From assembly GCA_030706105.1 (NCBI GenBank), contig JAUZPC010000073.1, forward strand, positions 1 through 10,082: DNA of 10,082 nucleotides, in the 5' to 3' direction. The DNA is from Bacteroidota bacterium (GTDB taxonomy: Bacteria > Bacteroidota > Ignavibacteria > Ignavibacteriales > Ignavibacteriaceae). The position numbers and the translations under genes were made by a program. How positions within the stretch are numbered: position 1 is the stretch's first letter; the number at the start of each line of letters is the position of its first letter. Below the pieces are notes generated by a model. It searched no databases. It was not told where the DNA came from and saw only the letters and a list, made by a program, of their open reading frames with translations. Below are positions 1-7,069 of this stretch, one piece after another.

Positions 1-1981
1 ATTTGCCGTTACCGTTCTTCAAAGCGAAAAGATGGTAGGCAAAAAAGGCTATGGTCTGGCTGAAGTTTTATCAAGCGTACCTGGAGTTCTGGCTCAATCC
101 CGGGTCGGTAATCAGGATGTAAGAATTACTATCCGTGGTTTTGGCGCCAGAGGATCAGGTGACAGGTCAAATGCCGGTACCTCAAGAGGTATAAGAATTA
201 TGCAGGATGGTTTCCCGGAAACTGAACCGGATGGAAGAACTTCATTTGATTTGATTGACCTTAACATGGTTAATAACATAGAAATCATTAGATCAAATGC
301 TTCTTCACTATGGGGCAATGCTTCCGGAGGATTAGTGAACATTTCATCCATACCTAACAACAGAAACTCTTTTATTGAAATATCAGGATCAACCGGCAGT
401 TTCGGTTATTTAAACACCAACATCAAAACGAACTATAAATTGGCAAAGGGCCAGATGTTTGCGTCTTTTTCCAATACAAAATTTGATGGATGGAGAGACC
501 ACTCAAGAAGCAGCAGAATGATGTTCAATTTTGGAGTATTATCAGCACTTGATGATTTTACTTCTTTGGGTGTATTTCTTTCAGCAACAAGCAACAGCTT
601 CCATATTCCGGGTCCATTAACACAAGCTCAATTTGATACAGACAGCAAGCAGGCAAACGCAACTTATCTTGCTAATGACGAAAGGCGCTTTAACAGATTG
701 GGCAGGTTGGGACTCTCAATAGAACATTTTATAAATGAAGACAACTCAGTCTCAGCATCAGTGTTTGTAAATCCAAAATTTTTACAGCGTTCTGAAAGAG
801 GGACATTCAGAGATTTTACCCGCTACCATTTTGGAGGAAATGTCCTTTACAAGAATAGTACAAACTTTGGTGACTTAAATAACTATTTAAGTGTCGGTGC
901 TGATGAAAGCTATCAGGACGGTGCAATATTGTTTTACAACTTATTAGCTCCTTATAACCAAAGAGGGACATTAAAAGATAATAAAAGCGAAGGCGCAAAC
1001 AGTTTTGGAACTTTTATTCAGGATGAATTAGTGATTAATAATTTAAGTTTGATTGTAGGCGGACGTTATGACAATATTAAATATTACAACCAGAGCTTTT
1101 TAACTTCACCGACAAGAACTGACTCAAAAGAATATACAAAATTTACTCCTAAAGCTGCTGTAAGCTATAGTTTTAGTAATCTGCATAGCGTGTATTTTAA
1201 TTACGGCGGCGGTATTGAGGTCCCGGCAGGTAATGAAACAGATCCGGCAGGAACTTATGGACAAGACACGGTATATTTATTGAATCCGCTATTAGAACCA
1301 ATGACTTCAACCACTTTTGAGATCGGCACAAAACATATCGTTCCTTTGGACTTAACCGTTCTTGATTTCGTTTCATACGATTTGGCCTTATATTACATAG
1401 ATGTAAAGAATGATTTAGTTTCTTATCAGGGCGGCAAGTTCTATTTTAATGCAGCTAAAACAAACAGAAAAGGTATGGAGCTTGGCATTACACTGCATAG
1501 TAAATACGATTTGACATTGGAGGGATCGTTTACATATTCAATGAATAAATATAAAGATTATATTGTTGACTCCGTACATTATAGCAAGCCTGGTAAATAT
1601 GCAGATTTCAAAGACAACAAAATGGCTGGATTACCGGATGTATTTTACAATACTACATTAACTTATAGTCCTTCTTTCTTAAGCGGGCTATATGTAAGTG
1701 TTAATATGAACGGTGTAGGTAAATATTTTGTTGATGATGCTAATACAATTAATGTACCTGCATATAACATTATAAACGCATCGTTAGGATTTAATGAATT
1801 TGACATAACAAATCATTTATACCTAAAAGGATTTCTAAGTGTAAATAATATAACTGATAAAAAATATGCAGCGTCTGCTTTTATAAATCCCGACAAGCAG
1901 AAGAAAACAAATGCCCCAATGTTTTTGGAAGCTGGTTCACCAAGAAACATAATTTTATCAATTTCAGTTGGGATAAAATAA
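1..1981 (+). CDS. TonB-dependent outer-membrane receptor, 5'-truncated by the window edge
   Basis: This is an outer-membrane active-transport receptor: a 22-strand barrel plugged by an N-terminal domain and energised by TonB-ExbBD. The frame is open from base 2, and the codons before the first ATG (position 32) read like the start of a plug domain (FAVTVLQSEK), so that ATG is internal. The signal peptide, TonB box and any N-terminal extension lie outside the window. The plug covers about the first 120 visible residues, with LAEVLSSVPGV, then IRGFGARGSG, then a DG turn (IMQDGFPETEPDG), then the IEIIRSNASSLWGNASGGLVNI block typical of the family. The rest is aromatic-rich alternating beta-strand sequence, with the late-barrel motif LSVNNITDKKYAAS near the end. 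The plug resembles the FecA/siderophore type more than SusC, and no susD gene follows. The protein ends in SVGIK rather than the common terminal Phe. The ligand is unknown; iron chelate uptake is only an inference. A hairpin terminator follows. Confidence 0.92.
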   Translation, partial: FAVTVLQSEKMVGKKGYGLAEVLSSVPGVLAQSRVGNQDVRITIRGFGARGSGDRSNAGTSRGIRIMQDGFPETEPDGRTSFDLIDLNMVNNIEIIRSNASSLWGNASGGLVNISSIPNNRNSFIEISGSTGSFGYLNTNIKTNYKLAKGQMFASFSNTKFDGWRDHSRSSRMMFNFGVLSALDDFTSLGVFLSATSNSFHIPGPLTQAQFDTDSKQANATYLANDERRFNRLGRLGLSIEHFINEDNSVSASVFVNPKFLQRSERGTFRDFTRYHFGGNVLYKNSTNFGDLNNYLSVGADESYQDGAILFYNLLAPYNQRGTLKDNKSEGANSFGTFIQDELVINNLSLIVGGRYDNIKYYNQSFLTSPTRTDSKEYTKFTPKAAVSYSFSNLHSVYFNYGGGIEVPAGNETDPAGTYGQDTVYLLNPLLEPMTSTTFEIGTKHIVPLDLTVLDFVSYDLALYYIDVKNDLVSYQGGKFYFNAAKTNRKGMELGITLHSKYDLTLEGSFTYSMNKYKDYIVDSVHYSKPGKYADFKDNKMAGLPDVFYNTTLTYSPSFLSGLYVSVNMNGVGKYFVDDANTINVPAYNIINASLGFNEFDITNHLYLKGFLSVNNITDKKYAASAFINPDKQKKTNAPMFLEAGSPRNIILSISVGIK

Positions 1982-1995
1982 GAAATAAAGGAAAT

Positions 1996-2036
1996 TAATA
2001 ATTAACGATGTATGGATACAATGAAGTTAATTATTA
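1996..2036. repeat. AT-rich inverted repeat downstream of the receptor gene
   Basis: An 11-bp perfect inverted repeat (TAATAATTAAC at 1996-2006, GTTAATTATTA at 2026-2036) is separated by 19 bases. The stem is almost all A/T and the loop is long, so it would fold weakly. The neighbouring words ACAATGAA and AATGAACA also occur in the heptamer repeat at 6334-6368. It could be a degraded interspersed repeat or chance in AT-rich DNA. Confidence 0.3.
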
Positions 2037-2063
2037 TTGAATGAACACAGAAAAAGATACCTT

Positions 2064-2096
2064 AGTATTCCTCTCCGCATTTCGGAGAGGAATACT
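2064..2096. terminator. Bidirectional hairpin terminator between convergent genes
   Basis: A perfect 14-bp stem (AGTATTCCTCTCCG at 2064-2077, its complement at 2083-2096) closes a 5-base loop, CATTT. It lies between the stop of the TonB receptor and the stop of the convergent amylase gene, where both transcripts need to end. The U-tract is short on the plus side (TTTAT) and weak on the minus side, where the stem is followed by AAGGTATCTTTTTC. This is the most stable hairpin I noticed in this AT-rich window, and no open frame runs through it. Confidence 0.8.
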
Positions 2097-2112
2097 TTAT
2101 AATAAACCACAA

Positions 2113-3459
2113 CTACTCTTTTACAAGAATTTTGTAACCCCATTTGGGCAAAGATAAAGAATATTCCTTTTCAATAGTTACTTTTTGACCGGAGAAATAG
2201 TCTTTGTAAACACCCTCAAGTCCATTAGTTTCAATAAGGAATTTCATTTCTTTAGCATTAAAATTGAACAAACAGATAACTTTATTATCTCCCTTTACCC
2301 TGGAAAAAGAAAAGATACCTGTTCCCGAATTAGGTAATTCAGTTAGCGGACCACCTTTATCACCACTCCATAAAGCAGGATTTACAAGTTTAAGTTTGCA
2401 CAGATCCGTATAAAGGTTTCTACACTTACTTTCTTTCCAATCAATAGGATCTTTTTCAAAAAATTTAAGTCTTTTATGGTTACCGGCTTCCTGCCCGGAA
2501 TAGATTAAAGGCATACCGTTTATTACAAAATTGAAGACAGTAAAGGGCTCAACCGCATCACCTAATCTTTCATATTCAGTACCATTCCAGGAATTTTCAT
2601 CATGGTTTGAAGTAAATCTCATTCTAAAAACATTAGCCGGAAAAGCTTCATTTTCTTTTTTGAAGAAATATTTTATATCATCTGTTTCCATTTTACCCTG
2701 AGCTACTTTATCAGCAATTTTAAAGATTTCCCATGAATAAGTCATATCAAATGCATATTCCTGCAATTCAGCTTTTTCAGCTTCGGCAAGCATAAACACA
2801 GGTTTAATCTTTTCCAATTCCGGTCTTACCGTATTCCAGAAATCTGTAGGCACCATATCTGCCACGTCGCACCTAAAGCCATCAATGTCACACTCTTTTA
2901 CCCAGTAAATAAGAGCGTTTTGCATATAAGCCCTTAAATCTTTATTATCATAATTCAGGTCAACAACGTCAGTCCAATCTTTAATGGGAGCCACAAAGTT
3001 ACCGTCATTATCTTTAGTGTACCATTCCGGATGTTCAGTAATCAATTTGTTATCCCAGGCAGTATGATTAGCAACCCAGTCAATAATAAGGTACATTCCA
3101 AGCTCATGAGTTCTTTTTACAAGATGCTTAAAATCATCCAAGGTTCCGAATTCAGGGTTAACAGCCAGATAATCTTTTACAGAATAACTGCTTCCTAAAG
3201 GACCTTTTCTGTTCTTTTCACCAATAGGGTTGATCGGCATAATCCATAAGATACCCACACCCATTTCTTTTAACTGAGGTAAATATTCTTCGAAAGCTTT
3301 AAATGTTCCTTCTTTGGTATATTGCCTAATGTTAACCTCATAAATAGTCTTATTGTAACTCCAATCAGGATGTTTTACATAAGAAACCGGCTGAGATATT
3401 ATAGATTGGGTAAAAGAAAAAATAAAAACAATTACAAAAAACAATTTTGTGCGCTGCAA
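2113..3459 (-). CDS. Secreted alpha-amylase-family glycoside hydrolase (GH13)
   Basis: This retaining alpha-glucan hydrolase or transglycosylase (448 aa) is probably periplasmic or outer-surface. Residues 1-22 form a signal peptide (basic start, hydrophobic core) with no lipobox cysteine. The (beta/alpha)8 barrel follows with all four GH13 regions: DWVANH at 127-132, GFRCDVAD at 194-201 with R196 and the nucleophile D198, the acid/base E226 in MLAEAE, and SNHDE at 284-288 with H286 and D287. A small beta domain fills about 375-448. There is no T9SS tail. The start is TTG: it is preceded by AAAGG eight bases upstream, an in-frame TGA lies five codons upstream of the start, and the next Met is residue 66, inside the barrel. 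It is the last gene of the minus-strand block, 41 nt after the MgtC/DUF4010 gene. Substrate (starch, maltodextrin, or a trehalose-type sugar) cannot be told from motifs alone. Confidence 0.93.
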   Translation of the reverse strand: MQRTKLFFVIVFIFSFTQSIISQPVSYVKHPDWSYNKTIYEVNIRQYTKEGTFKAFEEYLPQLKEMGVGILWIMPINPIGEKNRKGPLGSSYSVKDYLAVNPEFGTLDDFKHLVKRTHELGMYLIIDWVANHTAWDNKLITEHPEWYTKDNDGNFVAPIKDWTDVVDLNYDNKDLRAYMQNALIYWVKECDIDGFRCDVADMVPTDFWNTVRPELEKIKPVFMLAEAEKAELQEYAFDMTYSWEIFKIADKVAQGKMETDDIKYFFKKENEAFPANVFRMRFTSNHDENSWNGTEYERLGDAVEPFTVFNFVINGMPLIYSGQEAGNHKRLKFFEKDPIDWKESKCRNLYTDLCKLKLVNPALWSGDKGGPLTELPNSGTGIFSFSRVKGDNKVICLFNFNAKEMKFLIETNGLEGVYKDYFSGQKVTIEKEYSLSLPKWGYKILVKE

Positions 3460-3467
3460 ATTAGTGA

Positions 3468-3472
3468 CCTTT
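3468..3472 (-). promoter_or_regulatory. Shine-Dalgarno supporting the TTG start of the amylase gene
   Basis: On the minus strand AAAGG ends eight bases before the TTG at 3459-3457. It matters because the gene has no ATG that would keep the signal peptide, and it is one of only two clear Shine-Dalgarno sites in the window. Confidence 0.6.
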
Positions 3473-3500
3473 CAATTGTTACTTAAATTGATAGAAATAA

Positions 3501-4895
3501 TCAGATAATAAAGAACAAACAAATTAGAGATACAAATATAATAATGCCAAGACCTAATAGTACATTTTTAATTAACACCTTACTCCCTAAAAACAATACT
3601 AAGCAGCATTTAAAAATATCATTAGTAATGGAAGCAATAATGACGGCAGCAGCAGCGGTAGCGGCGGTAATACCCATACCGGAAAGTTTTGCTAATGAAA
3701 TGATAATTGCATCAGGGCTGATAATACCGCCCAAACCACTTATTAAGAAAACTCCTGAACTGCCGAAATAGACTTGTGCTCCTTTAACCAGAAAAATAAT
3801 TATCGCAAAAATAAGTCCAAACAATAGAGCTGAAGTAATTTCAAAAGGATTTTTTATGTTTAATTGCTGCTGCTCAGTACGTTTAATTTTTTCTGCAATA
3901 AAGAAACTGACAATAAATCCGGTGGCGGCCAATATTGACAAAGGAAGCCACATTACTTTAAGGATTAAGCTGTTTACTACAAGAATTATTACAAACATCC
4001 GGAAAAAGGACAATGCCGATGCCAACAGAATTCCAAGACTAAGTGACGAGGATAAATCAGAATTCAATTTACTTTTACGAGCAAAAGAAAAAGTAACAGC
4101 AGTACTTGAGACTAACCCGCCCAATAATCCGGAGATTGCATTCCCACGAGTTTTACCAATCAGTTTGATTAAGACATAACCAATAAACCCAATACCACTG
4201 ATAAAAATGACCATATACCAAATCTGGCGGGGATTAAGGATATTTAATGGGCCATATGCTTTATCAGGCAACAGCGGTAAAACAATTAATGTAATTATAG
4301 CCAGTTTTAATGCTGCAAATATATCTTCTTCATTTATTTCCCCGGCAAATTTATGAAGCTGTATTTTTAACGACAAGAATAATGTTATTATAACTGCAAT
4401 TGCAGAGGAAAGCATTAAATACTTCCAAAACACCAACGAACCCAATATAAAGACAAGGAAAGTTGAAATTTCACTGGTTCCCCCCATTCGACCTTCTTTT
4501 GAAGAAAGGATATGAGCGGAAGTAACAAGGGCTGAGAAGCCAAGAAAAATGGCAAAATAAATCCAGATAGAAGTAATAGAAGAAAGGAAAGCTGATGTAA
4601 ACCCAAAAATTGACATTAGAGTAAATGTTCTAAGACCTGCAAACGTTTTTTTATTTAGCGGTCTTGAATGTTCCCTTTCAAGCCCAATGAGGGCTCCAAT
4701 AAATATTGCCACTCCAAGCCGCTGGAAAAAAGATATTATTCCATCCGTACTTGTATAAACAGAAGGCAAAACAGGGAATAGATAAGAATTTTTTAAGCTA
4801 TCAACAATAGTATTAAGATGCTTAATACTATCTTCCATTGCAGGCAGTTTAGCACTATCTAAAACAGACTGCAATACTTTTACACTGTCATTCAT
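3501..4895 (-). CDS. MgtC/SapB-like and DUF4010 integral membrane protein
   Basis: This polytopic inner-membrane protein (464 aa) has an N-terminal MgtC/SapB-type domain (about 55-180) and a C-terminal DUF4010 domain (about 195-460). The first part shows IGALIGLEREH (66-76) and AGLRTFTL (86-93). The second shows NPRQIWYMV (221-229), GIGFIGY (234-240) and the family signature GLLGGLVSSTAV (256-267). Roughly a dozen or more hydrophobic segments span residues 53 to 464. The MgtC part suggests a link to Mg2+ or ion homeostasis or ATPase control, but the fused family has no established function. Unusually, about 50 soluble residues precede the first helix and hold a duplicated 15-residue unit (3-17 and 22-36, pattern DS[VI]KxL[QN][ST][VI]xDSxK). 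The ATG at 4895 has no clear Shine-Dalgarno. It begins 31 nt after the dehydrogenase stop and ends 41 nt before the amylase start, so co-transcription is likely. Confidence 0.9.
   Translation of the reverse strand: MNDSVKVLQSVLDSAKLPAMEDSIKHLNTIVDSLKNSYLFPVLPSVYTSTDGIISFFQRLGVAIFIGALIGLEREHSRPLNKKTFAGLRTFTLMSIFGFTSAFLSSITSIWIYFAIFLGFSALVTSAHILSSKEGRMGGTSEISTFLVFILGSLVFWKYLMLSSAIAVIITLFLSLKIQLHKFAGEINEEDIFAALKLAIITLIVLPLLPDKAYGPLNILNPRQIWYMVIFISGIGFIGYVLIKLIGKTRGNAISGLLGGLVSSTAVTFSFARKSKLNSDLSSSLSLGILLASALSFFRMFVIILVVNSLILKVMWLPLSILAATGFIVSFFIAEKIKRTEQQQLNIKNPFEITSALLFGLIFAIIIFLVKGAQVYFGSSGVFLISGLGGIISPDAIIISLAKLSGMGITAATAAAAVIIASITNDIFKCCLVLFLGSKVLIKNVLLGLGIIIFVSLICLFFII
4807..4831. repeat. 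Perfect 11-bp hairpin inside the 5' coding region of the MgtC/DUF4010 gene
   Basis: ATAGTATTAAG (4807-4817) and CTTAATACTAT (4821-4831) flank a 3-base loop. The hairpin lies within codons 22-30 of the minus-strand gene, over the second copy of the duplicated N-terminal unit. The mRNA would carry the same stem about 65 bases after the ATG. It may affect translation or polarity between the dehydrogenase and the downstream genes, or be chance; nothing in the sequence decides this. Confidence 0.45.
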
Positions 4896-4926
4896 ATAGA
4901 ATAATTTTACTAATGTTTAAGAATAT

Positions 4927-6291
4927 CTATTTTACAACAACTGTTTTGATATTAACAAATTCCTTAATGCCAAACTCAGAAAGTTCTCTGCCATACCCTG
5001 ATTCATTAATTCCGCCAAAAGGTAATCTGGGATCTGATTTTACAAAATCATTGACACAACAAGTTCCCGTAAATATCTTATTTCTTGCAATATCTTCTCC
5101 CTTTTTAACATCCGCAGTAAAGACAGCTCCACCAAGTCCAAAGGGGGAGTCATTAGCAATTTTTACAGCTTCTTCAACATCTTTAACTCTTATTAAAGCA
5201 GCAACAGGTCCGAACAGTTCTTCATCATAAGCAGGCATCCCGGGCTTAACGTTTGACAATACCGTTGGCGGATAATATGCCCCTGCACCGGCAGGTATTT
5301 CTCCTCCTAGCAATAGCTTGGCTCCTTTTTCAATACTTTTTACTACCTGTTCATGAAGCTCATCACGAAGATCAACTCTGGCCTGAGGGCCAATCTTATT
5401 ATTTTCATTAAATGGATCACCCATTTTTTGAGCCGACATCATTTCCACAAATAAATTTTCAAACTGCTCATATATCTCCTCTTCAATGATAAACCGTTTA
5501 GCGGCTATGCAGCTCTGTCCGCCGTTTAATAGCCTTGCAGTGACACAATTTTCAACGGTCTTTTCTAAATCCGCATCATTCAGTATAATATACGGATCAC
5601 TACCGCCAAGCTCCAGCACACTTTTTTTAAGTGCTTTACCTGCAGCAGCGGCTACAGCTTTGCCGGCAGGTACACTTCCGGTTAATGATACTGCTTTAAT
5701 AAAATCATTACTAATAATATTCCCGACTTTTTTTGATGAAACAATTAAAGTGCGGAAAAGACTTTTGGGGAATCCTGCTTCAGCAAAAACCTGTTCAATT
5801 GCCAGAGCGCAGCCTGTTACATTTGAAGAGTGCTTTAATACTGCCGCATTGCCGGCCATCAAGGTGGGAGCAGCAAATCTAAATACCTGCCAAAAAGGAA
5901 AATTCCAAGGCATTATTGCAAATATTACCCCTAACGGATTGAAAGTAACGTAACTTTTTGAGTAGTCTGTTTTAACAGGAATGTCAGCCAAAAACCGTTC
6001 AGCGTTCTCTGCAAAATATTTGCATACCAATGCACATTTTTCTACCTCTGCTTTTGCCTGTACTAATGGCTTGCCCATTTCAAGAGTAATAATAGCGGCA
6101 AACTCATTCTTTTTTTGTCTGAGAACTGAGGCAGCTTTAAGCATCTTTACAGCCCGGTCACTTAAAGAAACGTTTTTCCAATTCAGGAATTCCTTATGGC
6201 TCTCTTGAAGAATAGATGCAATTTGAGATGGGGACATTTCTTCATAAGATGCTATAATTCTATTATTTGCAGGGTTTATGGAGCTAATCAT
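4927..6291 (-). CDS. sad: NAD(P)-dependent succinate-semialdehyde dehydrogenase-type aldehyde dehydrogenase (YneI/Sad-like)
   Basis: This cytoplasmic dehydrogenase oxidises an aldehyde, probably succinic semialdehyde, to the acid with NAD(P)+; that activity feeds GABA-type intermediates into succinate. The 454-residue length is typical of the YneI/Sad group. Visible landmarks are the oxyanion Asn in MPWNFPFWQ (N130), the cofactor lysine in VLKHSSNV (K153), the Rossmann turn SLTGSVPAG (202-210), the general base in LELGGSDP (E227), the catalytic cysteine in GGQSCIAAKR (C261), and EELFGPV (E358). KHSSNVxGCA and the QSCIAAKR stretch match E. coli YneI as I recall it, better than GabD. The start chosen is ATG 6291, with GAGG five bases upstream and MISSINPANN as the expected family start. 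A TTG at 6324 in the same frame would add 11 lysine-rich residues without support. It is the first gene of a probable three-gene transcript. The family is certain; the substrate is inferred. Confidence 0.92.
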   Translation of the reverse strand: MISSINPANNRIIASYEEMSPSQIASILQESHKEFLNWKNVSLSDRAVKMLKAASVLRQKKNEFAAIITLEMGKPLVQAKAEVEKCALVCKYFAENAERFLADIPVKTDYSKSYVTFNPLGVIFAIMPWNFPFWQVFRFAAPTLMAGNAAVLKHSSNVTGCALAIEQVFAEAGFPKSLFRTLIVSSKKVGNIISNDFIKAVSLTGSVPAGKAVAAAAGKALKKSVLELGGSDPYIILNDADLEKTVENCVTARLLNGGQSCIAAKRFIIEEEIYEQFENLFVEMMSAQKMGDPFNENNKIGPQARVDLRDELHEQVVKSIEKGAKLLLGGEIPAGAGAYYPPTVLSNVKPGMPAYDEELFGPVAALIRVKDVEEAVKIANDSPFGLGGAVFTADVKKGEDIARNKIFTGTCCVNDFVKSDPRLPFGGINESGYGRELSEFGIKEFVNIKTVVVK

Positions 6292-6296
6292 TTTTG

Positions 6297-6300
6297 CCTC
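6297..6300 (-). promoter_or_regulatory. Shine-Dalgarno setting the dehydrogenase start
   Basis: GAGG on the minus strand sits five bases before the ATG at 6291. It supports that start over the in-frame TTG at 6324, which has no comparable site. Confidence 0.6.
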
Positions 6301-6333
6301 AAGTTTCTTTATTTTATTTTGCAAGATAAGAAA

Positions 6334-6368
6334 TCAAATGACAATTAACAATGAACAATGAATAATTG
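6334..6368. repeat. Degenerate 7-base tandem repeat in the divergent intergenic region
   Basis: Read from 6334 in steps of seven, the sequence gives TCAAATG, ACAATTA, ACAATGA, ACAATGA, ATAATTG. The middle two copies are identical and the others differ at one to a few positions. It lies between the divergent dehydrogenase and acetyltransferase genes. Short heptamer repeats of this composition are known in intergenic DNA of several bacterial groups. Its last copy supplies the TTG of the candidate acetyltransferase promoter. Confidence 0.5.
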
Positions 6369-6396
6369 CAGCTTATTTAAATTTGCTTTATATTTC
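6366..6396 (+). promoter_or_regulatory. Candidate Bacteroidota-type promoter for the GNAT gene
   Basis: TTG at 6366-6368 and TATATTTC at 6389-6396 are 20 bases apart, close to the group's TTG-N(17-23)-TAnnTTTG pattern with one mismatch in the last base. Transcription would start near 6402, about 15 bases before the ATG. A second, perfect minus-7-like box (TAAATTTG, 6378-6385) has no partner TTG at the right distance. Confidence 0.35.
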
Positions 6397-6416
6397 GCTA
6401 AAACAATTAAACAAAT

Positions 6417-6968
6417 ATGAAAAAAATTACATTTTTAACAGGCGAAAAAATTTATCTACGCCCATTTGAAGAAAACGATATAAATTTAGTCCAGTATGGA
6501 AAGAATAATCCTTTAGTAAGAGAAACATTATTCTTATTCGCACCCGTAACGCAAAAGCAAATCCAGCAGGAAATGCTGTCATGGTCGGAAAGTAAGGAAA
6601 TTGTATTATTTACAATTTGCAGGAAAGAAGATGATGCTCCTGTTGGGCAAATAGCATTTGTAAGAATTGATTACGTAAGCAGGGCAGCAGTTTTTTATAT
6701 TGCCATTTATGATGATGACAGTTGGTCACAAGGATATGGTAAAGAAGCAACCAGTTTAATGGTAGAGTATGGATTTGATATTCTGAATTTAAATAGAATA
6801 CAGCTTCATGTAGCTTTGGAAAATGAAAAAGGCATAAAAGCATATAAAAAAGCAGGCTTTGTTATTGAAGGTACCCTTAGAGAAGCTATGTATCATCATG
6901 ACCGCTATGTTGATTTTTATGTAATGGGAATTCTGAGAAAAGAATTCTATGGCAATAAAGAACAATAA
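6417..6968 (+). CDS. GNAT-family N-acetyltransferase, RimJ/RimL type
   Basis: This cytoplasmic acetyltransferase (183 aa) uses acetyl-CoA to modify an amino group. It starts with the RimJ/RimL/SpeG-like beta strand (GEKIYLRPFEENDI, residues 9-22). The acetyl-CoA pyrophosphate loop is WSQGYGKEAT (103-112), matching the Q/R-x-x-G-x-G/A motif. The next helix and strand, LNLNRIQLHVALENEKGIKA, and then YKKAGFVIEG (143-152), with N136 and Y143 in the usual places, complete the fold. The tail REAMYHHDRYVDFYVMGILR is typical of the subfamily, whose members acetylate ribosomal-protein N-termini, polyamines, amino sugars or antibiotics. Nothing here points to one acceptor. No Shine-Dalgarno is seen before the ATG. 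It stands alone between a divergent operon and a receptor gene that begins 101 bases after its stop. Confidence 0.9.
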   Translation: MKKITFLTGEKIYLRPFEENDINLVQYGKNNPLVRETLFLFAPVTQKQIQQEMLSWSESKEIVLFTICRKEDDAPVGQIAFVRIDYVSRAAVFYIAIYDDDSWSQGYGKEATSLMVEYGFDILNLNRIQLHVALENEKGIKAYKKAGFVIEGTLREAMYHHDRYVDFYVMGILRKEFYGNKEQ

Positions 6969-7027
6969 AATAATAAAATAAAGAGGTATTGCCTTTGTAA
7001 GATTTTTAAACTTATTCATGCTTTCTT

Positions 7028-7061
7028 TTGTCAAATTAATAAAGATTTATTATAAATTTGC
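7028..7061 (+). promoter_or_regulatory. Bacteroidota-type promoter of the outer-membrane receptor gene
   Basis: TTG (7028-7030, preceded by two more T) and TAAATTTGC (7053-7061) are 22 bases apart. Both boxes match the group consensus TTG-N(17-23)-TAnnTTTGY exactly. The predicted transcript start is about 7065-7067, only a few bases before the ATG at 7070, so the mRNA would be nearly leaderless. This also shows that the in-frame TTG at 7058, which lies inside the minus-7 box, is not the translation start. Confidence 0.6.
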
Positions 7062-7069
7062 CAAAGAAA

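Noticed and set aside
32..34. ATG at 32 as the true start of the first receptor
   Set aside because: The frame is open to the window edge with plug-like codons before it, and starting here would leave no signal peptide.
112..360. 82-codon minus-strand open frame opposite the receptor plug
   Set aside because: It is antisense to the conserved plug motifs, and its composition follows from the coding strand.
3544..4179. Two plus-strand open frames opposite the MgtC/DUF4010 gene
   Set aside because: Antisense shadows of a membrane-protein gene, without family similarity or start signals of their own.
5486..5953. 155-codon plus-strand open frame opposite the dehydrogenase gene
   Set aside because: It lies wholly antisense to strongly conserved aldehyde dehydrogenase sequence, has no recognisable domain, and reads as a low-complexity shadow.
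6292..6324. TTG at 6324 as the start of the dehydrogenase
   Set aside because: It adds 11 unsupported residues. The ATG at 6291 has GAGG five bases upstream and matches the family start.
6378..6385. TAAATTTG as the main GNAT promoter box
   Set aside because: It matches the minus-7 consensus, but no TTG lies 17-23 bases upstream; the box at 6389-6396 has a properly spaced partner.
6789..7034. 81-codon minus-strand hydrophobic open frame across the GNAT 3' end
   Set aside because: Mostly antisense to the acetyltransferase; the hydrophobic look comes from AT-rich DNA read in reverse. It also overlaps the receptor promoter region.
7058..7069. TTG at 7058 as the start of the large receptor
   Set aside because: It falls inside the minus-7 promoter box. 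The ATG at 7070 gives a standard signal peptide beginning MKKN.
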